From Neisseriaceae bacterium (GTDB lineage: Bacteria > Pseudomonadota > Gammaproteobacteria > Burkholderiales > UBA11063), in assembly GCA_947446595.1 (NCBI GenBank), contig CANFGS010000002.1, positions 27,123 through 91,122 of the forward strand: a stretch of 64,000 nucleotides of DNA, in the 5' to 3' direction. Shown here piece by piece: positions 1 through 8,794 of the stretch (the stretch's first letter is position 1; the number at the start of each line of letters is the position of its first letter). The notes beneath the pieces were generated by a model. That model saw only the letters and a list, made by a program, of their open reading frames with translations, ran no database searches and was not told the origin of the DNA. The translations under genes and the position numbers were made by a program.

Positions 1-1
1 T

Positions 2-817
2 AATCATAATTTTGCAATATATGGACAAGAAAAGAACGGTCAAACTCAAGCATTGTGCCGGATGAATATGTATTTGCATGAAATTAATGATGCCAAAATT
101 ACATGGGGTGATACTATCAGAAACCCATTACATATTGAGAATGATCATTTAATGAAATTTGATGTAATAGTTGCTAATCCTCCGTTTAGTCTTGACAAAT
201 GGGGCGCTGATGAAGCTGAAAATGATACATTTAAGCGTTTTAGAAACTATGCAATACCTCCAAAGAGTAAGGGCGATTATGCTTTTGTTATTCATATGAT
301 ACAAAGTCTAAATGAAAATGGGCGTATGGCAGTAGTTCTACCGCATGGGGTTTTATTTAGAGGATCTAGTGAAGGTAAGATTAGGCAAGCATTAATTGAT
401 GAGAATCTATTGGATGCGGTAATTGGCTTACCTGCGAATTTATTTTTTGGAACAGGTATTCCGGCTTGTATTTTGGTATTCAAGAAAAATCGTCAGAACA
501 AGGATATTTTGTTTATTGATGCGAGTAACGAATGTCAAAAAGGTAAGAATCAAAATAACCTCAATGATAAGCAGATTTCTACGATTATATCTACTTATAA
601 TAATCGCCAAGAGGTTGAAAAGTACGCACATCTAGCTAGTATTGAAGAAGTTAAGACTAATGAATATAATCTAAATATCCCACGTTATGTAGATACCTTC
701 GAAGAAGAAGAGCAAATTGATTTGGAGTCTACAAAGACCAATATAGCAACATTAGAGCTTGAACTATCAGAAATTAAAACCAAGATGAATAAGTTTTTAT
801 CTGAGCTTGGGTTGTAG
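2..817 (+). CDS. hsdM: Type I restriction-modification DNA methyltransferase subunit M, C-terminal part (5' end outside window)
   Basis: Open frame runs from position 2 (NHNFAIYGQEKNGQTQALCRMNMYLH) through the NPPFS adenine-methyltransferase motif (DVIVANPPFSLDKWG); followed by hsdS and hsdR. Confidence 0.95.
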   Translation, partial: NHNFAIYGQEKNGQTQALCRMNMYLHEINDAKITWGDTIRNPLHIENDHLMKFDVIVANPPFSLDKWGADEAENDTFKRFRNYAIPPKSKGDYAFVIHMIQSLNENGRMAVVLPHGVLFRGSSEGKIRQALIDENLLDAVIGLPANLFFGTGIPACILVFKKNRQNKDILFIDASNECQKGKNQNNLNDKQISTIISTYNNRQEVEKYAHLASIEEVKTNEYNLNIPRYVDTFEEEEQIDLESTKTNIATLELELSEIKTKMNKFLSELGL

Positions 818-854
818 TAAGTTTGAATGTATATCATTTATAAAAGGGTAAAGT

Positions 855-1700
855 ATGGCAAACAATATAGAAAAACTAGCACATGATACGTTTGAGAGTA
901 TCAAACAAATTGATAACGATGGTAATGAATTTTGGTATGCTAGGGCATTAGCAAAGATTCTTGATTATGCTGAATATAGAAATTTCTTGCCAGTAATTCA
1001 AAAAGCAAAAATAGCTTGCGAGAAGAGTGATAATATAGTTGTAGACCATTTCGTGGATATGCACGAGATGGTGCAAATTGGTTCTGGGGCAGTAAGAGAA
1101 ATGGAATCTTATGCATTGTCTAGATACGCTTGTTACCTGATTGTTCAAAATGGTGACTCGTCAAAACCAATAATTGCCAATGGTCAAACATATTTTGCAA
1201 TTCAAACAAGACGACAAGAGTTATTGAATGATGAAAAATTTAATCAGCTCAAAGAAGACGAGCAAAGATTATTTTTACGCAATGAATTAAAAGAGCATAA
1301 TAAACAATTAGTTGAGACTGCATACAGTGCAGGTGTTGAAACTACCCTTGACTTTGCAATATTTCAAAATCATGGTTATAAAGGTTTGTATGGTGGTTTA
1401 GATGCTAAAGGAATACATGCACGTAAAGGTCTACAGAGGTCTCAAAAAATCCTAGATCATATGGGGACTACTGAGTTAGCCGCAAACTTATTCCGTGCTA
1501 CTCAAGCAGAAGAGAAGTTAAGACGTGATGGTATTAAAGATAAATATCATGCAAACAAAACGCACTATGCTGTTGGGGAAAAGGTGCGCGAGACTATAAA
1601 AGAGTTAGGTGGAACAATGCCAGAGAATTTACCTAAGCCAGATAAAAGTATTGCTAATATTGAAGTTGAACAACGTAAATTGGTTAATAAGAAAAAATAG
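855..1700 (+). CDS. dinD: DNA damage-inducible protein D (DinD), full length
   Basis: Recognised DinD blocks: LSRYACYLIVQNGD, GQTYFAIQTRRQEL, LFLRNELKEHNKQLVE, DFAIFQNHGYKGLYGGLD, LDHMGTTELAANLFRATQ, IKELGGTMPENLP. Confidence 0.93.
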   Translation: MANNIEKLAHDTFESIKQIDNDGNEFWYARALAKILDYAEYRNFLPVIQKAKIACEKSDNIVVDHFVDMHEMVQIGSGAVREMESYALSRYACYLIVQNGDSSKPIIANGQTYFAIQTRRQELLNDEKFNQLKEDEQRLFLRNELKEHNKQLVETAYSAGVETTLDFAIFQNHGYKGLYGGLDAKGIHARKGLQRSQKILDHMGTTELAANLFRATQAEEKLRRDGIKDKYHANKTHYAVGEKVRETIKELGGTMPENLPKPDKSIANIEVEQRKLVNKKK

Positions 1701-1752
1701 CACATAGTTTAAATTCCAGATAATAAATGGAGTGATTATACGAAGGTAAAAT

Positions 1753-2217
1753 ATGGAAAATAATATACAGAAAATATCTAAATTTGGATTAGATGAAGTG
1801 AAACTATCAGAAAATATATATCAGCGTGGAGTTGATGATAAAGGGTTTGGTAGAATTAGATCCAAAGGGGATGGTGCATTGTTTGGTGGATTTAATACAG
1901 CTAATATGAAATCCAAGCTTAATGTACCTAAAAATAGAGCATTGGCGGATTTTCTACCAACAGTTACAATCACAGCTAAAAACCTAGCAACTGAAATAAC
2001 CAATCATAATGTCAAACAAAAAAATCTTCAAGGTGAAACTAATATCACCCATGAGCATATTGAGAATAACTCAAGTGTTAGAGGACTTTTAGTTGAACGC
2101 GGCATAAAGCCAGAGAATCTACCAGCATCTGAAGATATAAAAAAGTTGGAACGTAAAACTAATAGATTACCCCAAGAAAATGAGCCACCAAAGTTGAAGG
2201 CTAAAAAGAATGACTAA
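1753..2217 (+). CDS. Stand-alone C-terminal domain of a second DinD subclass
   Basis: RGVDDKGFGRIRSKGDGALFGG...MKSKLNVPKNRALADFLPTVTITAKNLATEITNHNV...ITHEHIENNSSVRGLLVERGIKPENLPASEDIKKLERK resembles the C-terminal half of the other DinD subclass; the N-terminal BRO-N-like domain is absent. Confidence 0.7.
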   Translation: MENNIQKISKFGLDEVKLSENIYQRGVDDKGFGRIRSKGDGALFGGFNTANMKSKLNVPKNRALADFLPTVTITAKNLATEITNHNVKQKNLQGETNITHEHIENNSSVRGLLVERGIKPENLPASEDIKKLERKTNRLPQENEPPKLKAKKND

Positions 2218-3379
2218 GCAAGTACCAGAAGGGTATATTTCAGGCGAGATGATAAATAATGATTTTTCTTGGCATAAATTAGAATTAAATAATGTTTTAA
2301 CTATTGTGTCTAGTAAATTTAATCCAAGTATCTCAGCTGAAAAATTAAAATGTATTGAATTAGAACATATTACACAAGAAACAGGTCGGCTTTTAGGATT
2401 TGTTAACTCAAGCGAACAATTGAGCATTAAAAATAGATTTAAAGCTGGGCAAGTTTTATTTGGAAAATTAAGACCATATCTAAAAAAATATTGGTTAGCT
2501 AATTTCGATGGGGTTTGTTCGACTGAAATATGGGTGCTATCTGGAAATGCTGTTATTAATCAATATTTATATTATCTAATTCAAACAAGTAAATTTAATC
2601 AAGCAGCTAATATATCAACTGGTTCTAAAATGCCACGATCAGATTGGCAATATATGTCAGAAGTACCATTCAGTATACCTATCAATAAGAAAGAACAAGA
2701 AAAAATTGTTGAAATATTATCTACTTGGGATGATGCTATTGCAAAACAAGAGGAATTAATTGAACAAAAACAACAATTTAAAAAAAGCATAATGCAACAA
2801 ATATTCAGCCAAAAACTCCGCTTCAAAGATGATGATGGAAGTGAGTATCCAGCATGGGAAGAAAAGAAGTTGGGGGATGTATCAATAATAACAACAGGTA
2901 GTTCAAATAGAGAAGACTCTACCTTAGATAGTGGGAGATATACTTTTTTTGATAGGTCTCAAGATGTTAGAACTAGCGATATTTATTTATTTGATTGCGA
3001 AGCAATTATTGTGGCAGGAGAGGGGCAAGAGTTTATTCCTAAATATTATAGTGGTAAATTTGATTTGCATCAAAGAACATATGCTATTATGAGCTTTACT
3101 AATGTTTTAGGCAGGTTTCTTTATTATTTAATATATTTTTATAAATCATATTTTTTGTCTCAAGCAGTTGGTTCAACAGTAAAGTCTTTAAGGTTACCAA
3201 TGTTTCAAAAAATGCAGATTAGAATCCCAAGTATAATAGAACAACAAAAAATCGCAGATTTTTTAACTGCAATTGATGATGAAATAACTAAACAAAATGA
3301 AGTATTAGCAGAACTAAAAACTCAAAAAAAATCACTAATGCAAAAACTATTAACAGGTGAAGTGAGGGTGAAAATATGA
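2210..3379 (+). CDS. hsdS: Type I restriction-modification specificity subunit S
   Basis: Two target-recognition-domain architecture with conserved spacer helices (QQFKKSIMQQIFSQKLRFKDDDGSEYPAWEEKKLGDVS; KKSLMQKLLTGEVRVKI). Confidence 0.95.
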   Translation: MTKQVPEGYISGEMINNDFSWHKLELNNVLTIVSSKFNPSISAEKLKCIELEHITQETGRLLGFVNSSEQLSIKNRFKAGQVLFGKLRPYLKKYWLANFDGVCSTEIWVLSGNAVINQYLYYLIQTSKFNQAANISTGSKMPRSDWQYMSEVPFSIPINKKEQEKIVEILSTWDDAIAKQEELIEQKQQFKKSIMQQIFSQKLRFKDDDGSEYPAWEEKKLGDVSIITTGSSNREDSTLDSGRYTFFDRSQDVRTSDIYLFDCEAIIVAGEGQEFIPKYYSGKFDLHQRTYAIMSFTNVLGRFLYYLIYFYKSYFLSQAVGSTVKSLRLPMFQKMQIRIPSIIEQQKIADFLTAIDDEITKQNEVLAELKTQKKSLMQKLLTGEVRVKI

Positions 3380-3873
3380 TTAAGAGAAAATATATGCTTG
3401 ATACCTGTGCTATAAATCACATTGTCGAAGATGAATCAAAGATAGATCTTGTTTTAAAACTAAATCTAGAATATTATGTTACATATATTCAAAAATATGA
3501 GCTTCATGCAATGAGAATAAAACATGCGGAGAAACATTCAAAAGCATTAGAATTTTTGAACAAAATTAAAACTTCTGAAGATTATGAAAAGCCGACTTCA
3601 GTAGCAGTGCTTGGGGTTTGGAGATTAGGTAAAAGTCTCTTGGAAGATGGTGACATATATAAAAAAGTTCTAGAGTATATGCGTAAAAAACAAAAAAAAG
3701 ATCACGTAAAAGATGCAATTATTGCAGATTCAGCATATAGTTATGAGATGACATTAATAACTGATGATAAACTTTTATTTAAAGCATGCAGTGAATTTAA
3801 AATTGATGTTTTAACATTGGACGAATTAATTAAAAATTCAAAACCTAATAAAGAGAGTAATCTATGGATTTAA
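3376..3873 (+). CDS. PIN-domain protein (VapC-like nuclease candidate)
   Basis: N-terminal MLDTCAINHIVE and C-terminal DAIIADSAYSYEMTLITDDKLLF, typical PIN acidic motifs; ATGA overlap with hsdS stop. Confidence 0.8.
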   Translation: MIKRKYMLDTCAINHIVEDESKIDLVLKLNLEYYVTYIQKYELHAMRIKHAEKHSKALEFLNKIKTSEDYEKPTSVAVLGVWRLGKSLLEDGDIYKKVLEYMRKKQKKDHVKDAIIADSAYSYEMTLITDDKLLFKACSEFKIDVLTLDELIKNSKPNKESNLWI

Positions 3874-4487
3874 TAATTAAAAAATTTGATGTTGGTATTT
3901 TAATAGCAGCAATTATTTTGATATTGGCTAAGGTATTTAATTTTATTGACTCAACCACTTTAGTTGGGTTACCAGCTATTATATTTGCATATTACACATA
4001 TAAAATAAATAAGAGACAAGTAAATTATATTATTAGGCAACACTATGAAGAACATATGCGAGACTTTTTTGATTTATGGGCTAAATACAAAAATAGTTTT
4101 CCAGTTCCAAAAAATGCAGAATTATTTAAAATTTGTAACGATCAAATTGAAGATGAAAAATTTGAAATACTAAAAAATAGTCTACTTATACTTGATATTA
4201 GAGCACAGAAGTTTAAATCTAAAGAAATTTCAAAAGCAATGAAACATTATTGGGATAAGTTTCGTGAGTCTGAAGGGGCTATAATATATTATATTCATTC
4301 TAAAATAGAGCTAGACAACATTGATGAGAATTACCCTACAACTGAATCTAAACAAAAAAAAGAGGATAATATTATGAATAAAAACAAACAAAATCAGATT
4401 TTAGTTAAGAATACGAATTGTTTTCTTAATGATGGACTTATTGAAATGAATAATGCTTATAATGAAGCAATTCGCAAATTACAATAG
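3864..4487 (+). CDS. Hypothetical membrane-anchored protein, two N-terminal TM helices
   Basis: Overlaps the PIN ORF by 10 nt; hydrophobic VGILIAAIILILAKVF and LVGLPAIIFAYYTY followed by a soluble charged domain. Confidence 0.6.
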   Translation: MDLIIKKFDVGILIAAIILILAKVFNFIDSTTLVGLPAIIFAYYTYKINKRQVNYIIRQHYEEHMRDFFDLWAKYKNSFPVPKNAELFKICNDQIEDEKFEILKNSLLILDIRAQKFKSKEISKAMKHYWDKFRESEGAIIYYIHSKIELDNIDENYPTTESKQKKEDNIMNKNKQNQILVKNTNCFLNDGLIEMNNAYNEAIRKLQ

Positions 4488-4518
4488 TTATTATCATAGG
4501 TGTATTGAAAAGTTGTTA

Positions 4519-4575
4519 GGGCATGGATCCCAGACTCTTATTGAGGCAGCAAGTAGTTTATGTCTGGGATGACGG
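4519..4575 (+). repeat. Dispersed palindromic repeat, long-loop form
   Basis: GGGCATGGATCCCAGAC...25-nt loop...GTCTGGGATGACGG; similar to 52137-52192 and the reverse complement of 24963-25018. Confidence 0.8.
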
Positions 4576-4662
4576 AGTAAAATTGAGGTAGTGACTATTT
4601 TATGCCTAGGATGACCGAAGTCTTGTCTTTGCATTTGATGATGTGAGAGAATTGCACTTGCT

Positions 4663-4696
4663 CGTCATACCAGCGCAGGCTGGTATCCATGCTCTT
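4663..4696 (-). repeat. Dispersed palindromic repeat, short-loop form
   Basis: CGTCATACCAGCGCAGGCTGGTATCCATGCTCTT; reverse complement of 4982-5015 with one mismatch. Confidence 0.85.
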
Positions 4697-4785
4697 ACTT
4701 TTTTGACTTATTGAAGTAGAATTGATATAGTGATTTATATGAGTATTAGGTTGATATATCGCCCATTAAAGATTTAGGATTTTAG

Positions 4786-4859
4786 TTATTAATTTAGCGT
4801 AAAAAAACCTTTATTGTTTGAGCGTTAGCGAGTTTTAAAGGTTTTAGCTAAATTAATAA
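4786..4859. repeat. Long inverted repeat / hairpin
   Basis: Perfect 13-bp arms TTATTAATTTAGC (4786-4798) and GCTAAATTAATAA (4847-4859); inner arms AAACCTTTA / TAAAGGTTT extend the stem. Confidence 0.8.
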
Positions 4860-4892
4860 ATAAAGTCCGTTAAAAATCTTGTCTGGGCTTGA

Positions 4893-4960
4893 ATTCTTTG
4901 CCGCCGACCTTGTTCAAGCAAGAAAGGGAGTGGGGTGTGCTGCCACACAGCACAAAGAAT
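4893..4960. other. Predicted structured element (nested hairpins)
   Basis: Outer ATTCTTTG/CAAAGAAT, inner TGTGCTG-CCACA-CAGCACA perfect 7-bp hairpin (4936-4954); more GC-rich than surroundings. Confidence 0.5.
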
Positions 4961-4981
4961 AAAGTATGATAAATTTAGGGC

Positions 4982-5015
4982 AAGAGCATGGATACCAGCC
5001 TACGCTGGTATGACG
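4982..5015 (+). repeat. Dispersed palindromic repeat, short-loop form
   Basis: AAGAGCATGGATACCAGCCTACGCTGGTATGACG. Confidence 0.85.
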
Positions 5016-5070
5016 GATTATAATTAATGTAGTGCTGTGGTTAGAATTGTTTTATAAAAGTAGAAAGATT

Positions 5071-8000
5071 ATGAAGTTACCAAATACTAATGAAGATATT
5101 ATACAAAAAAATGTTATTAAGCTATTGATAGATATGGGATATATCTATGTTAGCCGCACTGATAATCTAGTCTTGCGCCGTGAGAAAACTAGTGAGGTAG
5201 TATTTAAAGATGTGCTATTAAACCAACTTCAAAAGCTTAATTCCTTTGACTATAAGGGTGTGGAGTATAAATTTTCTCCTAAGAGTATATCTAGGGCTGT
5301 TGATGAACTAGACCAGCCACTTAATGAGGGGGTTATGGTAGCTAATCAAAAAATTAGTGATAAATTAGTCTTAGGTACTAGCTATGAGGAAGAACTAAAT
5401 GATGGTACTAAAAAAAGTTTCTCATTAAATTATATTGATTTTAGTAATCAAAAAAATGTCTTTCATTTTACAGAGGAGTTTACGGTAAGTCGGCAATATA
5501 CACTAGAATCAGAAAAAACTCGTCGTCCAGATTTGGTGTTGTTTATCAATGGTATCCCATTTGCTGTGATTGAACTAAAAAAATCTAGTATAAATGCCGA
5601 TGAGGGTATCTCGCAAATGATTAGAAATCAAGGTAATGATGAGATTCCTCAGTTATTTAAATATGTACAAATTACATTAGCTGCTAATAACCATACTCCA
5701 AAGTACGCAACTGCTAATACCCCAGCTAAATTCTATGCAGTATGGGAAGAAGAATATCAAGTAGAACAATTATCGAAGATGATAACTGGTAGAACGGTAA
5801 GTAATTTAGATAAAACTATTTTCGCGCTATTTAGTAAAGATAGGGTTTTGGATTTAGTGCATTCATTTATATTATTTGATAATAGAATTAAAAAAATAGC
5901 ACGTTATCCACAGTTCTTCGCTATTCATGAAATTATGAACAAGATTAAGAGTTTTGATACTAGTGGTAGCCGTAATGGTGGTCTAATTTGGCATACACAG
6001 GGTAGTGGGAAATCACTTACCATGGCGATGCTAACAAGGCTTATAAAGCGAGATATTACTGGTTCCAAAATTATTGTAGTTACTGATAGAAAAGATTTGG
6101 ATAAACAAATTCATGATACTTTTAAAAATAGCGAAATAAAAGCTGGACGGGCTACTAGCGGTCATGATTTAATAGAAAAACTACAATCAGGGATGAGTGT
6201 AATTACTACCTTGATTCATAAGTTTGCAACGGTAGAAAAAGAAAAAATTGTCTTTAAAGACTCAAATATTTTTGTACTGGTTGATGAGTCACATCGCACT
6301 CAGGGGGATGATTTACATAAAGCTATGAAAAAAGTATTTCCACTAGCTTGTTATCTTGGATTTACTGGAACACCGTTACTAAAACGCGAGAAAAGCTCTA
6401 TCGCTAAATTTGGTGGATTAATTCATAAATACACTATTGACCAAGCTGTTAGAGATAAAGCTGTACTGCCTTTATTATATGAGGGTAGATTAGTAGAACA
6501 GTGGCTAAGCGATAAAAATGGTCTTGATCGCCGCTTTGAAATGATTTCTAAAGATTTAAATAAAGGACAACAAGAGGACTTAAAGCGCAAATGGGCAAGA
6601 TTTAGTAAGGTTGCTTCAAGTGAAAGACGTCTTGAAATAATAGCACTAGATATTAACGAACACTTTGTTAGAAATATCCAAGGTACAGGGTTTAAAGCTA
6701 TGCTTGCAACTAGCAGTAAATATGAGGCAATTAAATACCATACCTTATTTGAAGAGTTTGGCAATATTAAAACCAAGTTTGTAATTTCTGCACCTGACAC
6801 AAGAGAAGGGCACGAAGAAGTAAATGAGAATAATCAAATATTTGTCAATAATGCTTGGAAGAAACTAATACAGCAATATGGTAATGAAGAGGATTATTTG
6901 GATAAAGTCAAAGGCGGATTTATTGATGGCGACGAAATAGAGTTACTTATTGTGGTTGATAAATTATTAACTGGTTTTGATGCACCTAGAGCAAGTGTTT
7001 TGTATATTGATAAGGAACTAAAAGAACATAATTTACTACAAGCAATTGCACGTGTCAATCGACTATCGGATGGTAAAGATTTTGGGTTTATAGTTGATTA
7101 TCGAGGGCTCCTTGGTAATCTTGATGAGGCGTTAACTTCTTATGGTGCATTAGCTGGATTTGATGAAGAAGATATAAATGGTGCTGTAATTGATATTAAA
7201 TCAGAAATCGCCAAAGTTAAAACTTATTATTCGCATTTAGAGGATTTGTTTAAAACTATTCGAAATAAAGAAGATGCTGAGGAATATCAAGTATTTTTGG
7301 GAGATAAAGATAAACGTCAAGAGTTCTATGATTTATTATCTCAATTTGCGAGATCTTTGAAACTAACTCTATCAAGCGATAAAACAGATGAAATAATAAC
7401 ACCAGATGAGCTTGCCACATACAAAAAGTCTATGAAATTTTATAGTGAACTGAGAAAGAGCATAAAAATTCGTTATCAAGAAGTAATTGATTTTGGTAAA
7501 TATGAAAAGCAGATGCAAAAATTACTTGATACTTTTATTAGTGCTAATGAAGTAAACCAGCTAACCAAGTTAGTTAATATTTTTGAAGATAGTTTTAATA
7601 AAGAGCTCGAGCGTGTAGTAGGAGATAATGCCAAAGCTGATACTATACTAAGTGCTGTTAGCAGGGTAATCACTGAAAAAAGAGAGCTAAATCCGATGTA
7701 TTATGACAGAATTTCTCAAAAAATTGAGGAGGTAATTCAGGAGTATCGCGATAAAAGATTAAGTGCAGAAGAAAAACTTAAATACGCAAATGATATCAGA
7801 GCAATGCTAACGAGTCATGAAGCTCTTGGAGCTTCCTCAACCCAATATCCTGATGAAATAAAAAATAGTAGCTGTGCTCGTGCCTTATATGAAAATCTAA
7901 GATCTTATATGCAAGAACTGGATGCTAATTTATTTACTAATACTATTGTTCAAATTGATGGGATATTTAAAAATTCTTCCAAAAAACCCGATTGGGAGCA

Positions 8001-8145
8001 TAATACCGATGTTGCAAAAAGAATTGATCAACTAATTGATGATATCTTATGGGATTTAGAGAAAAATACTGGAATGAAATTCCCCAACTCTCTTGATATT
8101 ATAAAAATAGCTCGTTCAATTGGTATTAATAATCATGCAAGGTAA
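5071..8145 (+). CDS. hsdR: Type I restriction enzyme subunit R (DEAD-box translocase/nuclease)
   Basis: RPDLVLFINGIPFAVIELKK nuclease motif, TQGSGKSLTMAM Walker A, VLVDESHRTQGD, GFTGTPL, LLTGFDAPRASVLYIDKEL. ATG at 5071 preferred to upstream codon 5032. Confidence 0.95.
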   Translation: MKLPNTNEDIIQKNVIKLLIDMGYIYVSRTDNLVLRREKTSEVVFKDVLLNQLQKLNSFDYKGVEYKFSPKSISRAVDELDQPLNEGVMVANQKISDKLVLGTSYEEELNDGTKKSFSLNYIDFSNQKNVFHFTEEFTVSRQYTLESEKTRRPDLVLFINGIPFAVIELKKSSINADEGISQMIRNQGNDEIPQLFKYVQITLAANNHTPKYATANTPAKFYAVWEEEYQVEQLSKMITGRTVSNLDKTIFALFSKDRVLDLVHSFILFDNRIKKIARYPQFFAIHEIMNKIKSFDTSGSRNGGLIWHTQGSGKSLTMAMLTRLIKRDITGSKIIVVTDRKDLDKQIHDTFKNSEIKAGRATSGHDLIEKLQSGMSVITTLIHKFATVEKEKIVFKDSNIFVLVDESHRTQGDDLHKAMKKVFPLACYLGFTGTPLLKREKSSIAKFGGLIHKYTIDQAVRDKAVLPLLYEGRLVEQWLSDKNGLDRRFEMISKDLNKGQQEDLKRKWARFSKVASSERRLEIIALDINEHFVRNIQGTGFKAMLATSSKYEAIKYHTLFEEFGNIKTKFVISAPDTREGHEEVNENNQIFVNNAWKKLIQQYGNEEDYLDKVKGGFIDGDEIELLIVVDKLLTGFDAPRASVLYIDKELKEHNLLQAIARVNRLSDGKDFGFIVDYRGLLGNLDEALTSYGALAGFDEEDINGAVIDIKSEIAKVKTYYSHLEDLFKTIRNKEDAEEYQVFLGDKDKRQEFYDLLSQFARSLKLTLSSDKTDEIITPDELATYKKSMKFYSELRKSIKIRYQEVIDFGKYEKQMQKLLDTFISANEVNQLTKLVNIFEDSFNKELERVVGDNAKADTILSAVSRVITEKRELNPMYYDRISQKIEEVIQEYRDKRLSAEEKLKYANDIRAMLTSHEALGASSTQYPDEIKNSSCARALYENLRSYMQELDANLFTNTIVQIDGIFKNSSKKPDWEHNTDVAKRIDQLIDDILWDLEKNTGMKFPNSLDIIKIARSIGINNHAR

Positions 8146-8794
8146 TCTAACAATAATTTATAAAGATGTTAAATATGCTAATATAAAAGTGAGACCGTCG
8201 CTTGAAGTAGTTGTAACTGTTCCATTGGGGACAGAGTCAAGTAAAGTAGATGACATAATACAAAAGCGTAGTAACTGGATAAAAAAGCAGTTGACTTATT
8301 TTAATGATAGGCAACATCATGTAAAAGAATATGTTAGCGGTGAAAGTTTCCAGTTTTTAGGTAAAGATTATCGCCTAAAAATAATTCATTCGAATGAAGA
8401 GAGGGTAAAACTCTCTGGTGGATATTTGCAGGTATGGGTTAAAATAGGCACTGATTGTGATGCTAAGAAACGGTTGGTTGAGGAATGGCTTAAAGACAAA
8501 GCAAAATTTCATTTCTCTAAGGTGCTTAATAAATATTCAAAACTAGTTGGTGTTGGTATAGATAAATTTTCTATTCGTTACATGAAAACTCGTTGGGGTT
8601 CTTGTAATCCTAAAAAATCATATATCAATATTAATATTGAATTAATTAAAAAATCTCTAGATTTGATAGAGTATGTGGTTTTACATGAACTGACCCATTT
8701 AGTTCATTATAATCATACAGCAGAGTTTTATGGTTTTATGACACTATATATGCCAAACTGGAAAATTAGAAAAAATAAATTAGAGAATACATGA
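8135..8794 (+). CDS. YgjP-like (DUF45) zinc metallopeptidase
   Basis: HELTH zinc motif in VVLHELTHLVHYNHTAEFYGFMTLYMPNW and MKTRWGSCNPKK; ATG inside the end of hsdR. Confidence 0.9.
   Translation: MQGNLTIIYKDVKYANIKVRPSLEVVVTVPLGTESSKVDDIIQKRSNWIKKQLTYFNDRQHHVKEYVSGESFQFLGKDYRLKIIHSNEERVKLSGGYLQVWVKIGTDCDAKKRLVEEWLKDKAKFHFSKVLNKYSKLVGVGIDKFSIRYMKTRWGSCNPKKSYININIELIKKSLDLIEYVVLHELTHLVHYNHTAEFYGFMTLYMPNWKIRKNKLENT

Noticed and set aside
292-483. Antisense and overlapping short ORFs throughout the track (e.g. 292-483, 948-1148, 6423-6800, 10083-10328, 14151-14351, 28538-28771, 32432-32692, 46641-46865, 52141-52377)
   Set aside because: All lie opposite or out of frame within well-supported genes, lack recognisable domains, and are explained by shadow coding.
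855-2217. Prophage antirepressor (BRO/Ant) cluster
   Set aside because: BRO-N-like similarity is shared by DinD, but the first ORF matches DinD over its full length and no phage structural, integrase or replication genes are nearby.
4519-5015. CRISPR array
   Set aside because: Repeats are palindromic, unevenly spaced, in both orientations and dispersed; there are no regular spacers or cas genes.
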